Below, piece after piece: positions 25,053 to 36,275 of a DNA stretch of 64,000 nucleotides. The first letter of the stretch is position 1. Each line of letters opens with the position of its first letter. Both the position numbers and the translations under genes were made by a program. Origin of the DNA: Acidobacterium capsulatum ATCC 51196. Its GTDB lineage: Bacteria; Acidobacteriota; Terriglobia; Terriglobales; Acidobacteriaceae. Under the pieces are notes generated by a model, which saw nothing but the letters and a program-made list of their open reading frames with translations, searched no databases and was not told where the DNA came from. Where the stretch lies: assembly GCF_000022565.1 (NCBI RefSeq), contig NC_012483.1, positions 1,984,001 through 2,048,000 of the forward strand, written 5' to 3'.

Positions 25053-26546
25053 GTGGCGACCAAGTCTTATCAGAATCTGATCGGCGGCCGGTGGGTTCCG
25101 GCCCGCAGCGGCAAGACCTTTCTCAATGTGAATCCGGCGAACCACGACGACGTGGTGGGCGAGTTTGCGCTCTCGGGCGCCGAAGACGTGGCCGACGCCG
25201 TCGAGGCCGCCGAGGAGGCCTACAAGACCTGGCGGCTGACGCCCGCGCCCAAGAGGGCAGAGATTCTCTACCGCACCGGCGAGCTGCTCACCCAGCGCAA
25301 AGAGGAGTATGCCCGCGCCATGACCCGCGAAATGGGCAAGGTGCTGAGTGAGACGCGTGGCGACGTGCAGGAGGCCATCGACACGGCCTTTTACATGGCC
25401 GGCGAGGGCCGCCGCCTCTTTGGCCAGACCACCCCGTCTGAGCTGCAGAACAAATTCGCCATGTCCGTGCGCATGCCCGTGGGCGTGGTGGGCATGATCG
25501 CGCCCTGGAACTTCCCCATGGCGATTCCCTCGTGGAAGCTCTTCCCTGCCCTGGTCTGCGGCAACACCTGCGTCATCAAGCCGGCGGAAGACACGCCGCT
25601 CTCGACCATCCATCTCGTCGAAACGCTCATCGACGCCGGACTGCCCGCAGGCGTCGTGAACATCGTCACCGGCTACGGCCCCGAGGCGGGCGCACCGATC
25701 GTCGAGCACCCCGGCGTGCGCGCCGTCTCCTTCACCGGATCAAGCGAGGTAGGCCGCATCGTCGGGCAGAACGCGGCGGCGCGCTTCAAGCCCTGCTCGC
25801 TCGAAATGGGCGGCAAAAACGCCATGATCGTGCTGGCCGATGCCAATCTTGACCTCGCGCTTGAGGGCGCGCTGTGGGGCGCGTTCGGCACGACCGGGCA
25901 GCGCTGCACCGCGACCAGCCGCATCATTGTGGACAAGGCCGTGGCAGGCGAATTTACAGCGCGGCTGGTGGAGCGGGCGAAGAGTCTTCGCGTCGGCGAC
26001 GGCCTCGACGAAGCCATCCAGATGGGCCCGCAGGTGAACCAGCAGCAGATCGAGACCTCGGCAAACTACTGCGCCATCGCCAAAGCAGAGGGCGCGGAGC
26101 TGCTCTGCGGCGGCGAGCGGCTCACCGGCGGCGCGCATGCCAGGGGCACCTTCTTCGCTCCCACCGTGGTTGGCCGGGTGAAGCCGGGCATGCGCATCGC
26201 GCAGGAAGAGGTCTTCGGGCCGGTGGTGAGCGTCATCGAGTGCGACGGCTTTGACGATGCCGTAAAGATCGCCAACGGCATCCAGTACGGGCTTTCGACC
26301 GCGCTCTACTCGCGCGACGTAAACCTGGCCTTCCGGGCCATGCGCGATCTCGAGGCCGGCATCACCTACATCAACGCGCCCACCATCGGCGCGGAGGTCC
26401 ACCTGCCCTTTGGCGGCGTGAAGCAGACCGGCAACGGGCACCGCGAGGGCGGCACGGGCGCGCTCGACTTCTACACCACCTGGAAGTCCGTCTACGTGGA
26501 CTACTCGGACAAACTGCAGCGCGCGCAGATTGACAACGCAGACTAG
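25053..26546 (+). CDS. NAD(P)-dependent aldehyde dehydrogenase
   Basis: A 497-aa member of the ALDH superfamily. The Rossmann part carries [19 protein letters not shown] and [13 protein letters not shown]. The general base is in LEMGGKNAM and the catalytic Cys in [14 protein letters not shown] 25053 is preceded by CAGGAG. It oxidises an aldehyde to the acid in the cytoplasm. It most resembles the group containing alpha-ketoglutarate-semialdehyde and related dehydrogenases, but the substrate cannot be fixed. It is monocistronic, divergent from mreB and convergent with the acyltransferase gene. Confidence 0.92.
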   Translation: MATKSYQNLIGGRWVPARSGKTFLNVNPANHDDVVGEFALSGAEDVADAVEAAEEAYKTWRLTPAPKRAEILYRTGELLTQRKEEYARAMTREMGKVLSETRGDVQEAIDTAFYMAGEGRRLFGQTTPSELQNKFAMSVRMPVGVVGMIAPWNFPMAIPSWKLFPALVCGNTCVIKPAEDTPLSTIHLVETLIDAGLPAGVVNIVTGYGPEAGAPIVEHPGVRAVSFTGSSEVGRIVGQNAAARFKPCSLEMGGKNAMIVLADANLDLALEGALWGAFGTTGQRCTATSRIIVDKAVAGEFTARLVERAKSLRVGDGLDEAIQMGPQVNQQQIETSANYCAIAKAEGAELLCGGERLTGGAHARGTFFAPTVVGRVKPGMRIAQEEVFGPVVSVIECDGFDDAVKIANGIQYGLSTALYSRDVNLAFRAMRDLEAGITYINAPTIGAEVHLPFGGVKQTGNGHREGGTGALDFYTTWKSVYVDYSDKLQRAQIDNAD

Positions 26547-26624
26547 GACTGGCCGTCCAGGCACACGCGCCTGCGGCGTCCGTCCATCTTTCTCCCACGT
26601 CCGGCAACGGACGTGGGACGCCCC
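26547..26624. repeat. Two dispersed intergenic repeats side by side
   Basis: 26547-26585 matches 1713-1750 for more than 30 bp (GGACTGGCCGTCCAGGCACA, then CGCGCCT). At 26594-26617 a hairpin CCCACGTCCG/CGGACGTGGG of the GGGGCACC-type family follows. Both lie between the convergent aldehyde dehydrogenase and acyltransferase genes and may serve as the transcription end. Confidence 0.75.
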
Positions 26625-26632
26625 ACTCAGAA

Positions 26633-27817
26633 TTATTTTGTAGCGACTGACTGCGCCGGGAATAGAAAATTCAGGCGCGCCTTCACAAAGTCGCGCACCT
26701 TTTCCGTATGGAACTCCGTGACGCTGGCCAGCAGGTAAGCATAGCCGGTCGCGGCCAGCAGCAGGCACAGCGCAAAACCCAGGTGCGCCCACGTCGGCTG
26801 CCAGCGATGGTCATGCAGCAGCAGCGCCGTGAGCAGAGTCAAAAACGGCACATGCACCAGGTAAAGCGTGTACGAGAACCCGGCAGCCCGGCGGCTGACG
26901 GCAACTTCGGTCGAGGGCTTGGCCTCGATACGGTAGCTGAGCAGGGCCAGCATCAACGGAATGGTCGCGAGCGTCAGCAGATAGTCCGACACCGTGCCAT
27001 TCAGTCCGTGGACCTTCGCCAGAAAGAAAAAGACAGGCACATAGGCCGCGATGATGATGGGGCGCATCCGCGCAGGGATCTGCGGCAGCGGAAAGAACGC
27101 CAGCGCCGCCCCGGCCAGCCAGACCGGAAAAAGCAGCAGAATGGAGCGCGACAGAAAGACGGCCATCACCAGAAAAAGCGCGGCGTGCGTCAGGCGGCGG
27201 GCCCAGCCGCTTCCCGGGCGCAGCGCGATAATGGCGCAGGGAAAGAGCAGGTAATACCAGAACTCGTTCGCCAAACTCCACAGCGGCCCGTCCGATCCGA
27301 AGGTATGGGTCACCGTGTCCTGCAGGAAAAAGAGGTTGCCGAAAAAAGTGCCCCAGTTGTGCCGTTGCTGCACGTTGGAAGTCACATGATTGGACACCTG
27401 GCCCGTATAGAGCAGCGTGGCCGCGTGGCTGTGCAGGCCGATAGCATCCCACAGGGCGCAGAGCACCAGCGCGGGAATCAGCACGAGCCACAGCCGCGTG
27501 AGGCGATGCAGCAGATAATCACGCCAGTCCCAACGTTTCTGGCCTGTCTTGCGCCAGACGCTGCTGCCAATGAGAAATCCGCTCAACACAAAAAAGATGA
27601 TGACGGCCTGATGGCCCGCGCCCGTGAGCACATACGGCACAGCCAGCAGCGCGCGCAGTTTGTGCGAGGCAATCTCGGGAAAGTCGATGAACAGCAGCGC
27701 CCGCCAATGCGAGACCAGGACCAGGAATGCGGCCAGAGCGCGCAGCAGGTCGAGATTGACCGAAGCTCGGCTTTGATGGAACGAAACTGTTCGAATCTGG
27801 GTCATCTCGCACAGCAT
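26633..27817 (-). CDS. Acyltransferase-3 family membrane protein (OafA/YrhL-like)
   Basis: A 394-aa integral membrane protein with about ten hydrophobic helices. The family signatures are NLDLLRALAAFLVLVSHWRAL near the N-terminus (catalytic-type His in SHW), FFVLSGFLIGSSVWRK, and PLWSLANEFWYYLLFP. Such enzymes O-acylate exported sugars or lipids. ATG 27817 has AAGGG about 9 bp upstream; ATG 27805 is the alternative. An open frame upstream to 28345 is antisense to ald and not coding. It is divergent from ald. Confidence 0.9.
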   Translation of the reverse strand: MLCEMTQIRTVSFHQSRASVNLDLLRALAAFLVLVSHWRALLFIDFPEIASHKLRALLAVPYVLTGAGHQAVIIFFVLSGFLIGSSVWRKTGQKRWDWRDYLLHRLTRLWLVLIPALVLCALWDAIGLHSHAATLLYTGQVSNHVTSNVQQRHNWGTFFGNLFFLQDTVTHTFGSDGPLWSLANEFWYYLLFPCAIIALRPGSGWARRLTHAALFLVMAVFLSRSILLLFPVWLAGAALAFFPLPQIPARMRPIIIAAYVPVFFFLAKVHGLNGTVSDYLLTLATIPLMLALLSYRIEAKPSTEVAVSRRAAGFSYTLYLVHVPFLTLLTALLLHDHRWQPTWAHLGFALCLLLAATGYAYLLASVTEFHTEKVRDFVKARLNFLFPAQSVATK

Positions 27818-27973
27818 AACCGATTGCCCTTGAAAGCCTGATTTCATCCGCGTCGGCGCGCATTTTGCCCGGGAATACGTTATTCTTTGGAGTTTGCCCC
27901 CAACAGCCAACGTGGCTTCCCGGCGGGCTGCGGTAGTTGCTTCACGATGTAGCAGGAAGTGCAGAGGAATCAG

Positions 27974-29089
27974 ATGATTATCGGAGTACCCAAGGAAGTC
28001 AAAGACCACGAGAGCCGCGTCGGCATTACGCCGGCCGGCGCCAAAGAGCTGACCGCCGCCGGCCACAAGGTGCTGGTGGAGACCCGCGCGGGCGAGCTGT
28101 CGGCCTTCACCGACGACGAGTACCAGGCCGCCGGCGCTGAAATAGCCGGCAACGCCGCCGAGGTATGGGGCCACGCCGAGATGGTGGTCAAGGTCAAGGA
28201 GCCCGTCGAGAAGGAGTACATCTTCTTCCGCGAGGGGCTGGTGCTGTTCACCTATCTGCATCTGGCTCCGCTGCCGGTGCTGACTGATCAGCTTCTCAAG
28301 AAGAAGGTCACCGGCATCGCCTATGAGACGATTCGTGACCGGCACAACACGCTGCCGCTGCTCACGCCCATGTCCGAAGTGGCGGGCCGCATGTCCGTGC
28401 AGGTGGGCGCTTCCTATCTTGAAAAAGAGCGCGGCGGCCGCGGGCTGCTGCTCGGCGGCGTTCCGGGCGTACCCCCGGCCAACGTGTGCATCATTGGCGG
28501 CGGCATCGTCGGCACCAACGCCGCGAAGATCGCCCTCGGCATGGGAGCCAAGGTCACCCTGGTAGACCTGAACCTCAACCGCCTGCGCGAGCTGGACGAC
28601 ATCTTCAACGGCCGCCTCTACACGCTCGCCTCCAACAGCTACAACGTGGCGCAGGCCGTGCGTGAGGCCGATCTGGTGATCGGCGGCGTGCTGATTCCCG
28701 GCGCAGCCGCGCCGAAGATCGTGACCCGCGAGATGGTTTCACAAATGAAGAAGGGCGCGGTCATTGTCGATGTGGCCATCGATCAGGGCGGCTGCATTGA
28801 GACGGCCCGGCCCACCACGCACAGCGACCCCGCCTACGAGGTAGACGGTGTCGTCCACTACTGCGTCACCAACATGCCGGCGGCGGTGCCGAACACCTCC
28901 ACGCTCGCGCTCACCAACGCCACCTTCCCCTACGTGATGCGGCTGGCCCGTCTGGGCGCCAAGGCCGCCATTCTGGAAGACCGCGGCCTCAGCGACGGCG
29001 TGAACACCTACAACGGCGTGCTGACCTGCGAGCCGGTCGCCGTGTCGCAGAACAAGGACTGGGAAGGCATCCTGTCGCTGCTGCAGTAA
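27974..29089 (+). CDS. ald: Alanine dehydrogenase
   Basis: A 371-aa protein, exactly the family length. It begins [20 protein letters not shown]. The substrate-binding Arg and Lys are in SRVG and VVKVKEP, and the general acid His in FTYLHLAPL. The NAD-binding motif is [20 protein letters not shown]. It converts L-alanine to pyruvate and ammonia with NAD. The start is ATG 27974 because AGAGGA precedes it; a GTG at 27959 is unlikely. It ends at a strong two-way terminator. Confidence 0.96.
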   Translation: MIIGVPKEVKDHESRVGITPAGAKELTAAGHKVLVETRAGELSAFTDDEYQAAGAEIAGNAAEVWGHAEMVVKVKEPVEKEYIFFREGLVLFTYLHLAPLPVLTDQLLKKKVTGIAYETIRDRHNTLPLLTPMSEVAGRMSVQVGASYLEKERGGRGLLLGGVPGVPPANVCIIGGGIVGTNAAKIALGMGAKVTLVDLNLNRLRELDDIFNGRLYTLASNSYNVAQAVREADLVIGGVLIPGAAAPKIVTREMVSQMKKGAVIVDVAIDQGGCIETARPTTHSDPAYEVDGVVHYCVTNMPAAVPNTSTLALTNATFPYVMRLARLGAKAAILEDRGLSDGVNTYNGVLTCEPVAVSQNKDWEGILSLLQ

Positions 29090-29122
29090 ATCTCGCTGCC
29101 AGCGGAACGGATATTTTCACAA

Positions 29123-29168
29123 GCAAACAGAAGAGGCGCGGCTCATGAGCCGCGCCTCTCTTGTTTGC
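29123..29168. terminator. Two-way terminator between ald and the glycine-zipper lipoprotein gene
   Basis: A perfect stem AGAGGCGCGGCTC / GAGCCGCGCCTCT (29132-29159) is flanked by GCAAACA (29123-29129) and TGTTTGC (29162-29168). That gives A- and T-rich arms on both strands for the two convergent genes. Confidence 0.85.
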
Positions 29169-29181
29169 AAATGGTATTCCC

Positions 29182-29967
<786 letters not shown>

Positions 29968-30078
29968 CGGCCTATTGAGATGCGGCCCGGGGAGCCGCAG
30001 TTGTGCCTTTCTATGAATGTTTTATGAAGCACTGAGGTTGCCTCTATCGATGCGCAACCCGTTGAACCTGCAGAACCT

Positions 30079-30084
30079 TATAAT
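30079..30084 (+). promoter_or_regulatory. Consensus -10 element upstream of the NtrY-like kinase gene
   Basis: TATAAT matches the -10 consensus exactly and would start transcription about 42 nt before the TTG start codon. No -35 at standard spacing is seen. Confidence 0.4.
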
Positions 30085-30132
30085 ACGGCGCAAGCGCTCT
30101 GGCGAGCCACGGCGTCACGCGCGGGAGAGTTT

Positions 30133-32471
30133 TTGCCTGGATCAAAACCAAAACGCTATCCGGCCTTTCTGGCCATCTGCATGCTGCTGCTGCTGCTGGC
30201 GCTGAGCATGCTCAATGCCTTTAACCTGCACTTTCTGCACCCCCAATCGGCGGGCGAAATCTACCTGTTCACCGCGATCTCCATTGTCAGCTTTCTGCTG
30301 CTGGTCACGCTCATCGTGCTGCTGGCCCGCAACATTCTCAAGCTGCTGGCCGATCAGCAGAGCCGCGTGCTGGGCTCGCGGTTGCGCTCGCGCATGATTC
30401 TGGGCGCGCTCATCCTCTCATTCGCGCCCGCGCTCTTCATGTTTCTCTTCAGCTACCTGCTGATGAACCGCTCCATTGACCGATGGTTCTCGCAGCCCTC
30501 CACCGATCTGCGCGAGGCCTCGCGCTCCATTGCAGTGGAGCTGGCCAGCTACATGAGCGCCAACGCGCGCGCCGAGGCGGACTCGCTCGCCAGTTCGCCA
30601 GCCTTCGCCGCTCCGCCGCCGGGAACCGCCTCCGCCAGTGCACAAAAGGCCCGCGAAGCCGCCATCACCCAGGAGATGAAGCGCCACCGCCTCACGCTGC
30701 AGGGCGGCTTTGTCGCCATTTATGAGGATGCGCAATTGCGCGCCGGCTACCAGTTGCCCGCGCGGGCGCAGACGGCCTCTCTGCACTCCTGGCTCGAAGA
30801 CTCCGAACGAGACTCCCGGGAACACGCCACGCGCCCCCCCGCGCTGCCGCTCTCCCTGGCCATTCTGCAGGCGGCTCAGAGCAGCGACGACCCAATTCTG
30901 AGCGCGGCCGGCACGGAGTACGCCTTAGGAGCGGCCAGCCTCAACAACGGCGGCCTCATCGTGGTCGGCCTGCCCGTGCCCGCCGAACTGCCGCCCAATC
31001 TTGACACCCTCAGCGCCGGAGCACGCCAGTATTGGGCCATCTACCGCCAGCGGCGCACCATTCGCAGTATGTATCTGCTGCTGTTACTCATGCTGACGGC
31101 GCTGGTGTTTTTCTCCAGCAGTTGGCTCGCGCTCTACCTCTCCAAGCAGATCACCCGCCCCGTCGAGGCCCTCGCCGACGCCATGAGCGAGATCAGCCAG
31201 GGCCACTACTACCAGCGTGTCACCGTCAACGCCTCGCAGGAGCTGGGTGAGCTGGTCCGCTCCTTTAACGAAATGGCCTCTGACCTCGAGCAGAGCCGCC
31301 TGCTCGCCGACTACTATACGCAGCAGCTCTCCACCGCCAACCAGACGCTCGAAACACGCCGCAACGAGCTCGAGACCATTCTTGAAACCATTCCCAGCGC
31401 CGTGCTCACGCTCGATGCCGGGCGTCATGTGCTGGGCTGCAACCGCGCCTTTGCCGCGCTCTTTCCCGCACCGGGCGGCACCAGCCGGGAAGGCGCGCCG
31501 CTCGCCGGGGTCATTCCCGCCGAGGTGCGCGACGACGTGCTCGAGCTCGACCGCCGCGCCCGCCGCATGGGCCTCGCCAGCACCGAGCTGGAGCTGCGCC
31601 GCGACGGCGTCACCCTCAATCTCGCCCTCACCATGGCCGCCGTCAGGCTGGGCGGCCATCAGCGCGGCGCGATTCTGGTGATTGAAAACGTCACCGAACT
31701 CTTGCGCGCGCAGCGCCAGGTCGCGTGGAAGGAAGTCGCGCAGCGCGTCGCGCACGAAATCAAAAATCCGCTCACGCCCGTCACCCTCTCGGCGGAACGC
31801 ATCCGGCGGCACAACGCGCGCAACACGCCCGAGTCCCAGCAGGTCATCGAGCGCTGCTGCGACATCATTCTGAGCGCCGCCGAGTCCGTGCGGCGTCTCG
31901 TGGACCAGTTCGGCGTCCTCGCCGAGTTCCCCGCCGCCATGCCTTGCCCCGCCGACCTCAACAACATTGCCGAGAGCGCCGTGCTGCAGTTTGAAGACCG
32001 CCTCGACGGCATCCGCATCGAGCAGCACCTGGCGGACCCGCTGCCACCCGTCATGGCCGACGCCGAGGCCCTCAAGCGCGCGCTCGCCAACCTCATCGAC
32101 AACGCCGCCGAGGCCATGCATGACAGCCTGCTGCGCGTGCTCTCGATTGAAACCTGCCTCAGCGAGACCGCAGGCATGGCCGAAATCGTCATCGCCGACA
32201 CCGGCTCCGGCCTCACCGAGGAGATGCGCGAGCGGCTCTTCCTGCCCTACTTCTCCACCAAGCAGCGCGGCACCGGCCTCGGCCTCACCATCGCCGCAAA
32301 AATCGTGCAGGACCACGGCGGCACCATTCGCGCCGAGCACAACGCGCCCAAGGGCACGCGCTTTGTCATCAACCTGCCGCTGGCCGACGCCGCGCCATCT
32401 ACACTGACACTGCCGCACGACACCGCAGCGGCAAAGACCAGCGGCTGGCCCGCAGGAGAGATCGACCAGGC

Positions 32472-32475
<4 letters not shown>
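30133..32475 (+). CDS. ntrY: NtrY-like membrane sensor histidine kinase
   Basis: A 780-aa protein starting at TTG 30133, with GGGAGAG just upstream. Two or three N-terminal membrane helices (~10-110) are followed by an extracytoplasmic region (~115-310) and another helix (~315-335). After these come HAMP (KQITRPVEALADAMSEI), PAS (~410-515), HisKA with the phospho-acceptor in RVAHEIKNPLTPV (His ~540), and HATPase_c with LIDNAAEAM, ADTGSGLTEEM and GTGLGLTIAAKI. The order is that of NtrY. It overlaps its response regulator by 4 bp (ATGA). The signal is unknown; nitrogen status is suggested only by homology. Confidence 0.9.
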
Positions 32476-33824
<1,349 letters not shown>

Positions 33825-33939
33825 ATGAATCTCCATTGGGCTGAAATTACGCTTCCCTCCGCCAAGTGACTGCGCGGGATCTATTGTTCTGCGTCTCTGA
33901 AACATATAACCAAGCTCAGAGTACGTTTAAACTACGGCC

Positions 33940-34647
33940 ATGTTTGAAACAGCCACATATGATGATCCGCTGGTGCTCGATCCTGCAATTCGAGCACGCT
34001 GGGCATTTCTCGAAACTAGTTCTGCCTCAGCAGTTCTTCGTTCTGTCTGTCCGGCAGAGTGGGCGGATATCGTTTCTTTCCTGGGTTCATTTCGCCTCGA
34101 TCCGTCCCGCTGGCTGGTTGCAGGCGGAAATCGTGGCGACATCGCAAAGCAGATAGACGGTATGTTCAGTGAACGAGGCTGGCGTGAAATCCGGGTCGAC
34201 CTCTCCACTAAGGCAATCCTGAAGAACAAATCAGAGGAGACGGTAGAGGAACTGCCTGCGGTGTATCAGGAAGGATATCTTGTTGACAACTTCAAGGGGC
34301 GAGTCGCGCTCGATGTTGAGTGGAATGCCAAGGATGGAAACCTAGACAGAGACCTGTCCGCCTATCGTGCGTGGCATGAGGCTGGTGTAATTTCCGCCGC
34401 AGTGCTTATCACTCAGGACAGGATCAAACTCAAAGAGCTTGCTGAACGGATATGGGGGGACTATCAGCAAACCCTTCCAGAAGATCAAAGGAATAGAAGA
34501 CTACCCATTGACCTGGCAACATCCACAACAACTAACCTGGAAAAAGCTGCACTGCGCGTCCGTCGGGGAGTCATGGGTACATGCCCTCTTCTAATCGTCG
34601 CCGCAATACCCGCAACTTGGAACCAGCAGCCGTTTACGACAGGCTAG
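33940..34647 (+). CDS. BstYI/BglII-family type II restriction endonuclease
   Basis: A 235-aa protein. Its centre (VALDVEWNAKDGNLDRDLSA, residues ~122-141, then AGVISAAVLITQ) matches the catalytic block of the BglII/BstYI restriction enzyme family (PF09195), where D-x-E-W-N supplies the metal ligands. Known members cut AGATCT or RGATCY; the specificity here is inferred only. A TAAACT -10-like box 7 bp upstream suggests a short or absent leader. It is convergent with an MT-A70 methyltransferase, and the two stop codons share the palindrome CTAG. The region has more A/T than its neighbours and is probably acquired. Confidence 0.85.
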   Translation: MFETATYDDPLVLDPAIRARWAFLETSSASAVLRSVCPAEWADIVSFLGSFRLDPSRWLVAGGNRGDIAKQIDGMFSERGWREIRVDLSTKAILKNKSEETVEELPAVYQEGYLVDNFKGRVALDVEWNAKDGNLDRDLSAYRAWHEAGVISAAVLITQDRIKLKELAERIWGDYQQTLPEDQRNRRLPIDLATSTTTNLEKAALRVRRGVMGTCPLLIVAAIPATWNQQPFTTG

Positions 34648-35321
34648 TCTCCAGCCACAGGAACTTCTGCGCGCGAGTGGTTAGCATAAGTTTTCCAGGT
34701 AGGCTCGTAGGAGTCGTCGGCTTGGTTTCCCCAAGATACCCATTTTTTGCGATCACCTCGGGCAAACAGCTCAAGGAAAGGTCCCGGGCTACAAGCCTCG
34801 ATGATGTCGTATTGCTCGTCTGGCTTCCGGGAATGCTCTCTCTTGCGACTGCTCAAATAGTTCACTTGCGTACGTCCCGGTTGCAGCGTGCGCGCATTCT
34901 TTCCACGCACTCCGAATAAGATCAATTCAGTAACATTCCTGAAATAAAAGCCGACACCACGACCGTCTGACCCGCCATCTTTGCGGATCTTGTGCCATAC
35001 CAGATTGCTTTTGTACTGGAATCCCCATGCCCGCATCACTTCCAGACCTTCAGGGAGCAAGGCGTTAGGTACCCAAAGATACAGATGCGCGGTATCCGCC
35101 GAAACTGGCGCAACAGGAAGTTCTTTTATCTCGTCGAGCGTCATCGTTCCGTAACGGCTGAGGCGCTTGTGTTCCGGCGCAACTTTGCCCGTCCGGTTCT
35201 GGAATTGCCACGGTGGGTCTGCAAGAATCGTCCCGAAGCGCCGTCCGGCCGCCGTGTTCAGCAAATCCTCGCCAGCCGGCGAAAACTGATAGATCGGAAG
35301 CACCTTGCTGCTCCTATTCAT
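34644..35321 (-). CDS. MT-A70 family adenine DNA methyltransferase
   Basis: A 225-aa protein from ATG 35321. The catalytic DPPW is in FGTILADPPWQFQNRTG, and the MT-A70 pattern continues with HLYLWVPNALLPEGLEVMRAW, YKSNLVWHKIRKDG and RNVTELILFGVRG. It would modify adenine (N6) in DNA. It probably protects the host from the convergent endonuclease whose 3' end it overlaps by 4 bp. It overlaps the end of the ribbon-helix-helix gene upstream by 8 bp, so both come from one transcript. Confidence 0.9.
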   Translation of the reverse strand: MNRSSKVLPIYQFSPAGEDLLNTAAGRRFGTILADPPWQFQNRTGKVAPEHKRLSRYGTMTLDEIKELPVAPVSADTAHLYLWVPNALLPEGLEVMRAWGFQYKSNLVWHKIRKDGGSDGRGVGFYFRNVTELILFGVRGKNARTLQPGRTQVNYLSSRKREHSRKPDEQYDIIEACSPGPFLELFARGDRKKWVSWGNQADDSYEPTWKTYANHSRAEVPVAGD

Positions 35322-35502
35322 GACTCGCGCCCGCAAATAGTGGCCATTGTTCCGCAACGTATTTTTCTGCTGCGTCCCTAATCACCCAAGCGACGGTGAC
35401 CTTCTTCTGTTTCGCAATGATCTCAAGTGACGAATACACCTGCACAGGCAGGGTTACCGAGGTTCGCGTAGAAGGCTCGTTGTTGAGTTTGCGCGCCACC
35501 AT
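35314..35502 (-). CDS. Small ribbon-helix-helix (CopG-like) protein
   Basis: A 62-aa protein beginning MVARKLNNEPSTRTSVTLPV. The ribbon strand TRTSVTLPVQVYSSLEII and helix TVAWVIRDAAEKYVAEQ fit the RHH_1/CopG fold. GGAAAGG lies directly before ATG 35502; a longer frame to 35583 lacks support. It is translated just ahead of the methyltransferase and could act as its repressor, in the place a C protein holds in other restriction-modification systems. That role is inference. Confidence 0.72.
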   Translation of the reverse strand: MVARKLNNEPSTRTSVTLPVQVYSSLEIIAKQKKVTVAWVIRDAAEKYVAEQWPLFAGASHE

Positions 35503-35510
35503 TCCCTTTC

Positions 35511-35520
35511 CAGTATACTG
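35511..35520 (-). promoter_or_regulatory. Palindrome CAGTATACTG with -10 character, upstream of the RHH gene
   Basis: The perfect 10-bp palindrome contains TATACT (-10-like) 11 bp before the RHH start. On the minus strand two GTGGTG direct repeats separated by TAAC precede it. A ribbon-helix-helix repressor could bind here. No -35 is evident. Confidence 0.4.
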
Positions 35521-36275
35521 CACCACGTTACACCACATAGGTGCCAGCGCGAAGTGGAAATCGCAGCAATTTCTCTCTTGCAATTAGTGTGGGGAAATTC
35601 GACACGAATCGCGCGATTTACTGAGATTCCTCTAATCAGTAATTCGTTGCGGAGACGCATCCCTCCTAGGTTGGCTCCCATCTTGAATTCTGGGTAGCGC
35701 CACCAGACCAAGGTGCACATCCGAAGCCGCTTCAGAATGATGGGCGGTCGTCGACCGCTTCGGTCTGCACTTTCAATTTTGCTAAAGCATCGGCCCGCTG
35801 GACCCAGCCCCTCGTCCCGCCGACTGCCGGGAATTTGACCCATTTTCGCTACCATGGAAACAGGGGAATTTCCCGCTTCTCGCCCTTTCGGAGTGCCGGG
35901 CCGGACTGGTCCGCTGACTGGCTTGCGGGCCGGATTCGGGCAGCGGCGAAGTCTCTCTTACCCCGAAATTCTCGCCTCGAAAATGTGAATTTCAATTCAC
36001 ATTTTATTTCCCGCAAATTTACCCGCAACCATCGAAGAATCAACCAGATAGGTCATTTTCCACCCATCCGCCCTCTTGCACTCTGAAAAAATATCGGCAA
36101 AATGTGATTCCAGATTCACATTTTCACGCGAAACGCACTAACCCACTGAAAAATAAAGGCTTGCCAGGAGCCAACAGCGCCCTCCCAGCCCATTTTCCAG
36201 AAATAATGTGAATTCACATTCACATTTTCCCCGAAGGGCCGAAACCCACGTCTCAGAATCGAGACGTGGGGCACC
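35521..36275. other. A/T-richer intergenic region with three TGTGA-N8-TCACA palindromes
   Basis: No convincing gene is seen in 755 bp. A GCGGTC/GACCGC hairpin lies near 35747-35761. Three palindromes of identical spacing lie at 35984-36001, 36103-36120 and 36207-36224. The first has perfect 12-bp arms (AAAATGTGAATT, 35980-35991, with AATTCACATTTT, 35994-36005). Each is followed by ATTTT and then a CCCG/GCG-containing stretch ending in ACCC, as if about 50-bp units were repeated. The stretch ends in a GGGGCACC hairpin at 36245-36275 that the IS element abuts. Confidence 0.7.
36245..36275. repeat. Intergenic hairpin repeat ending GGGGCACC, abutted by the IS element
   Basis: CCCACGTCTC (36245-36254) pairs with GAGACGTGGG (36261-36270), followed by GCACC. 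The left end of the IS starts at the next base, and CCACCC follows its right end, consistent with insertion into this repeat. Confidence 0.75.

Noticed and set aside
27781-27800. tRNA T-arm-like GTTCGAATC
   Set aside because: It is inside the 5' end of the acyltransferase gene, and no acceptor or anticodon arms can be drawn around it.
35454-35855. Minus-strand open frame of 133 codons upstream of the methyltransferase
   Set aside because: It overlaps the RHH gene in another frame, has no ribosome site, and shows no domain.
35984-36001. CRP-type binding site
   Set aside because: The half-sites match TGTGA/TCACA, but all three copies have an 8-bp centre, not 6, and there is no gene placed for regulation on either side. 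They are reported as an unexplained palindrome array instead.
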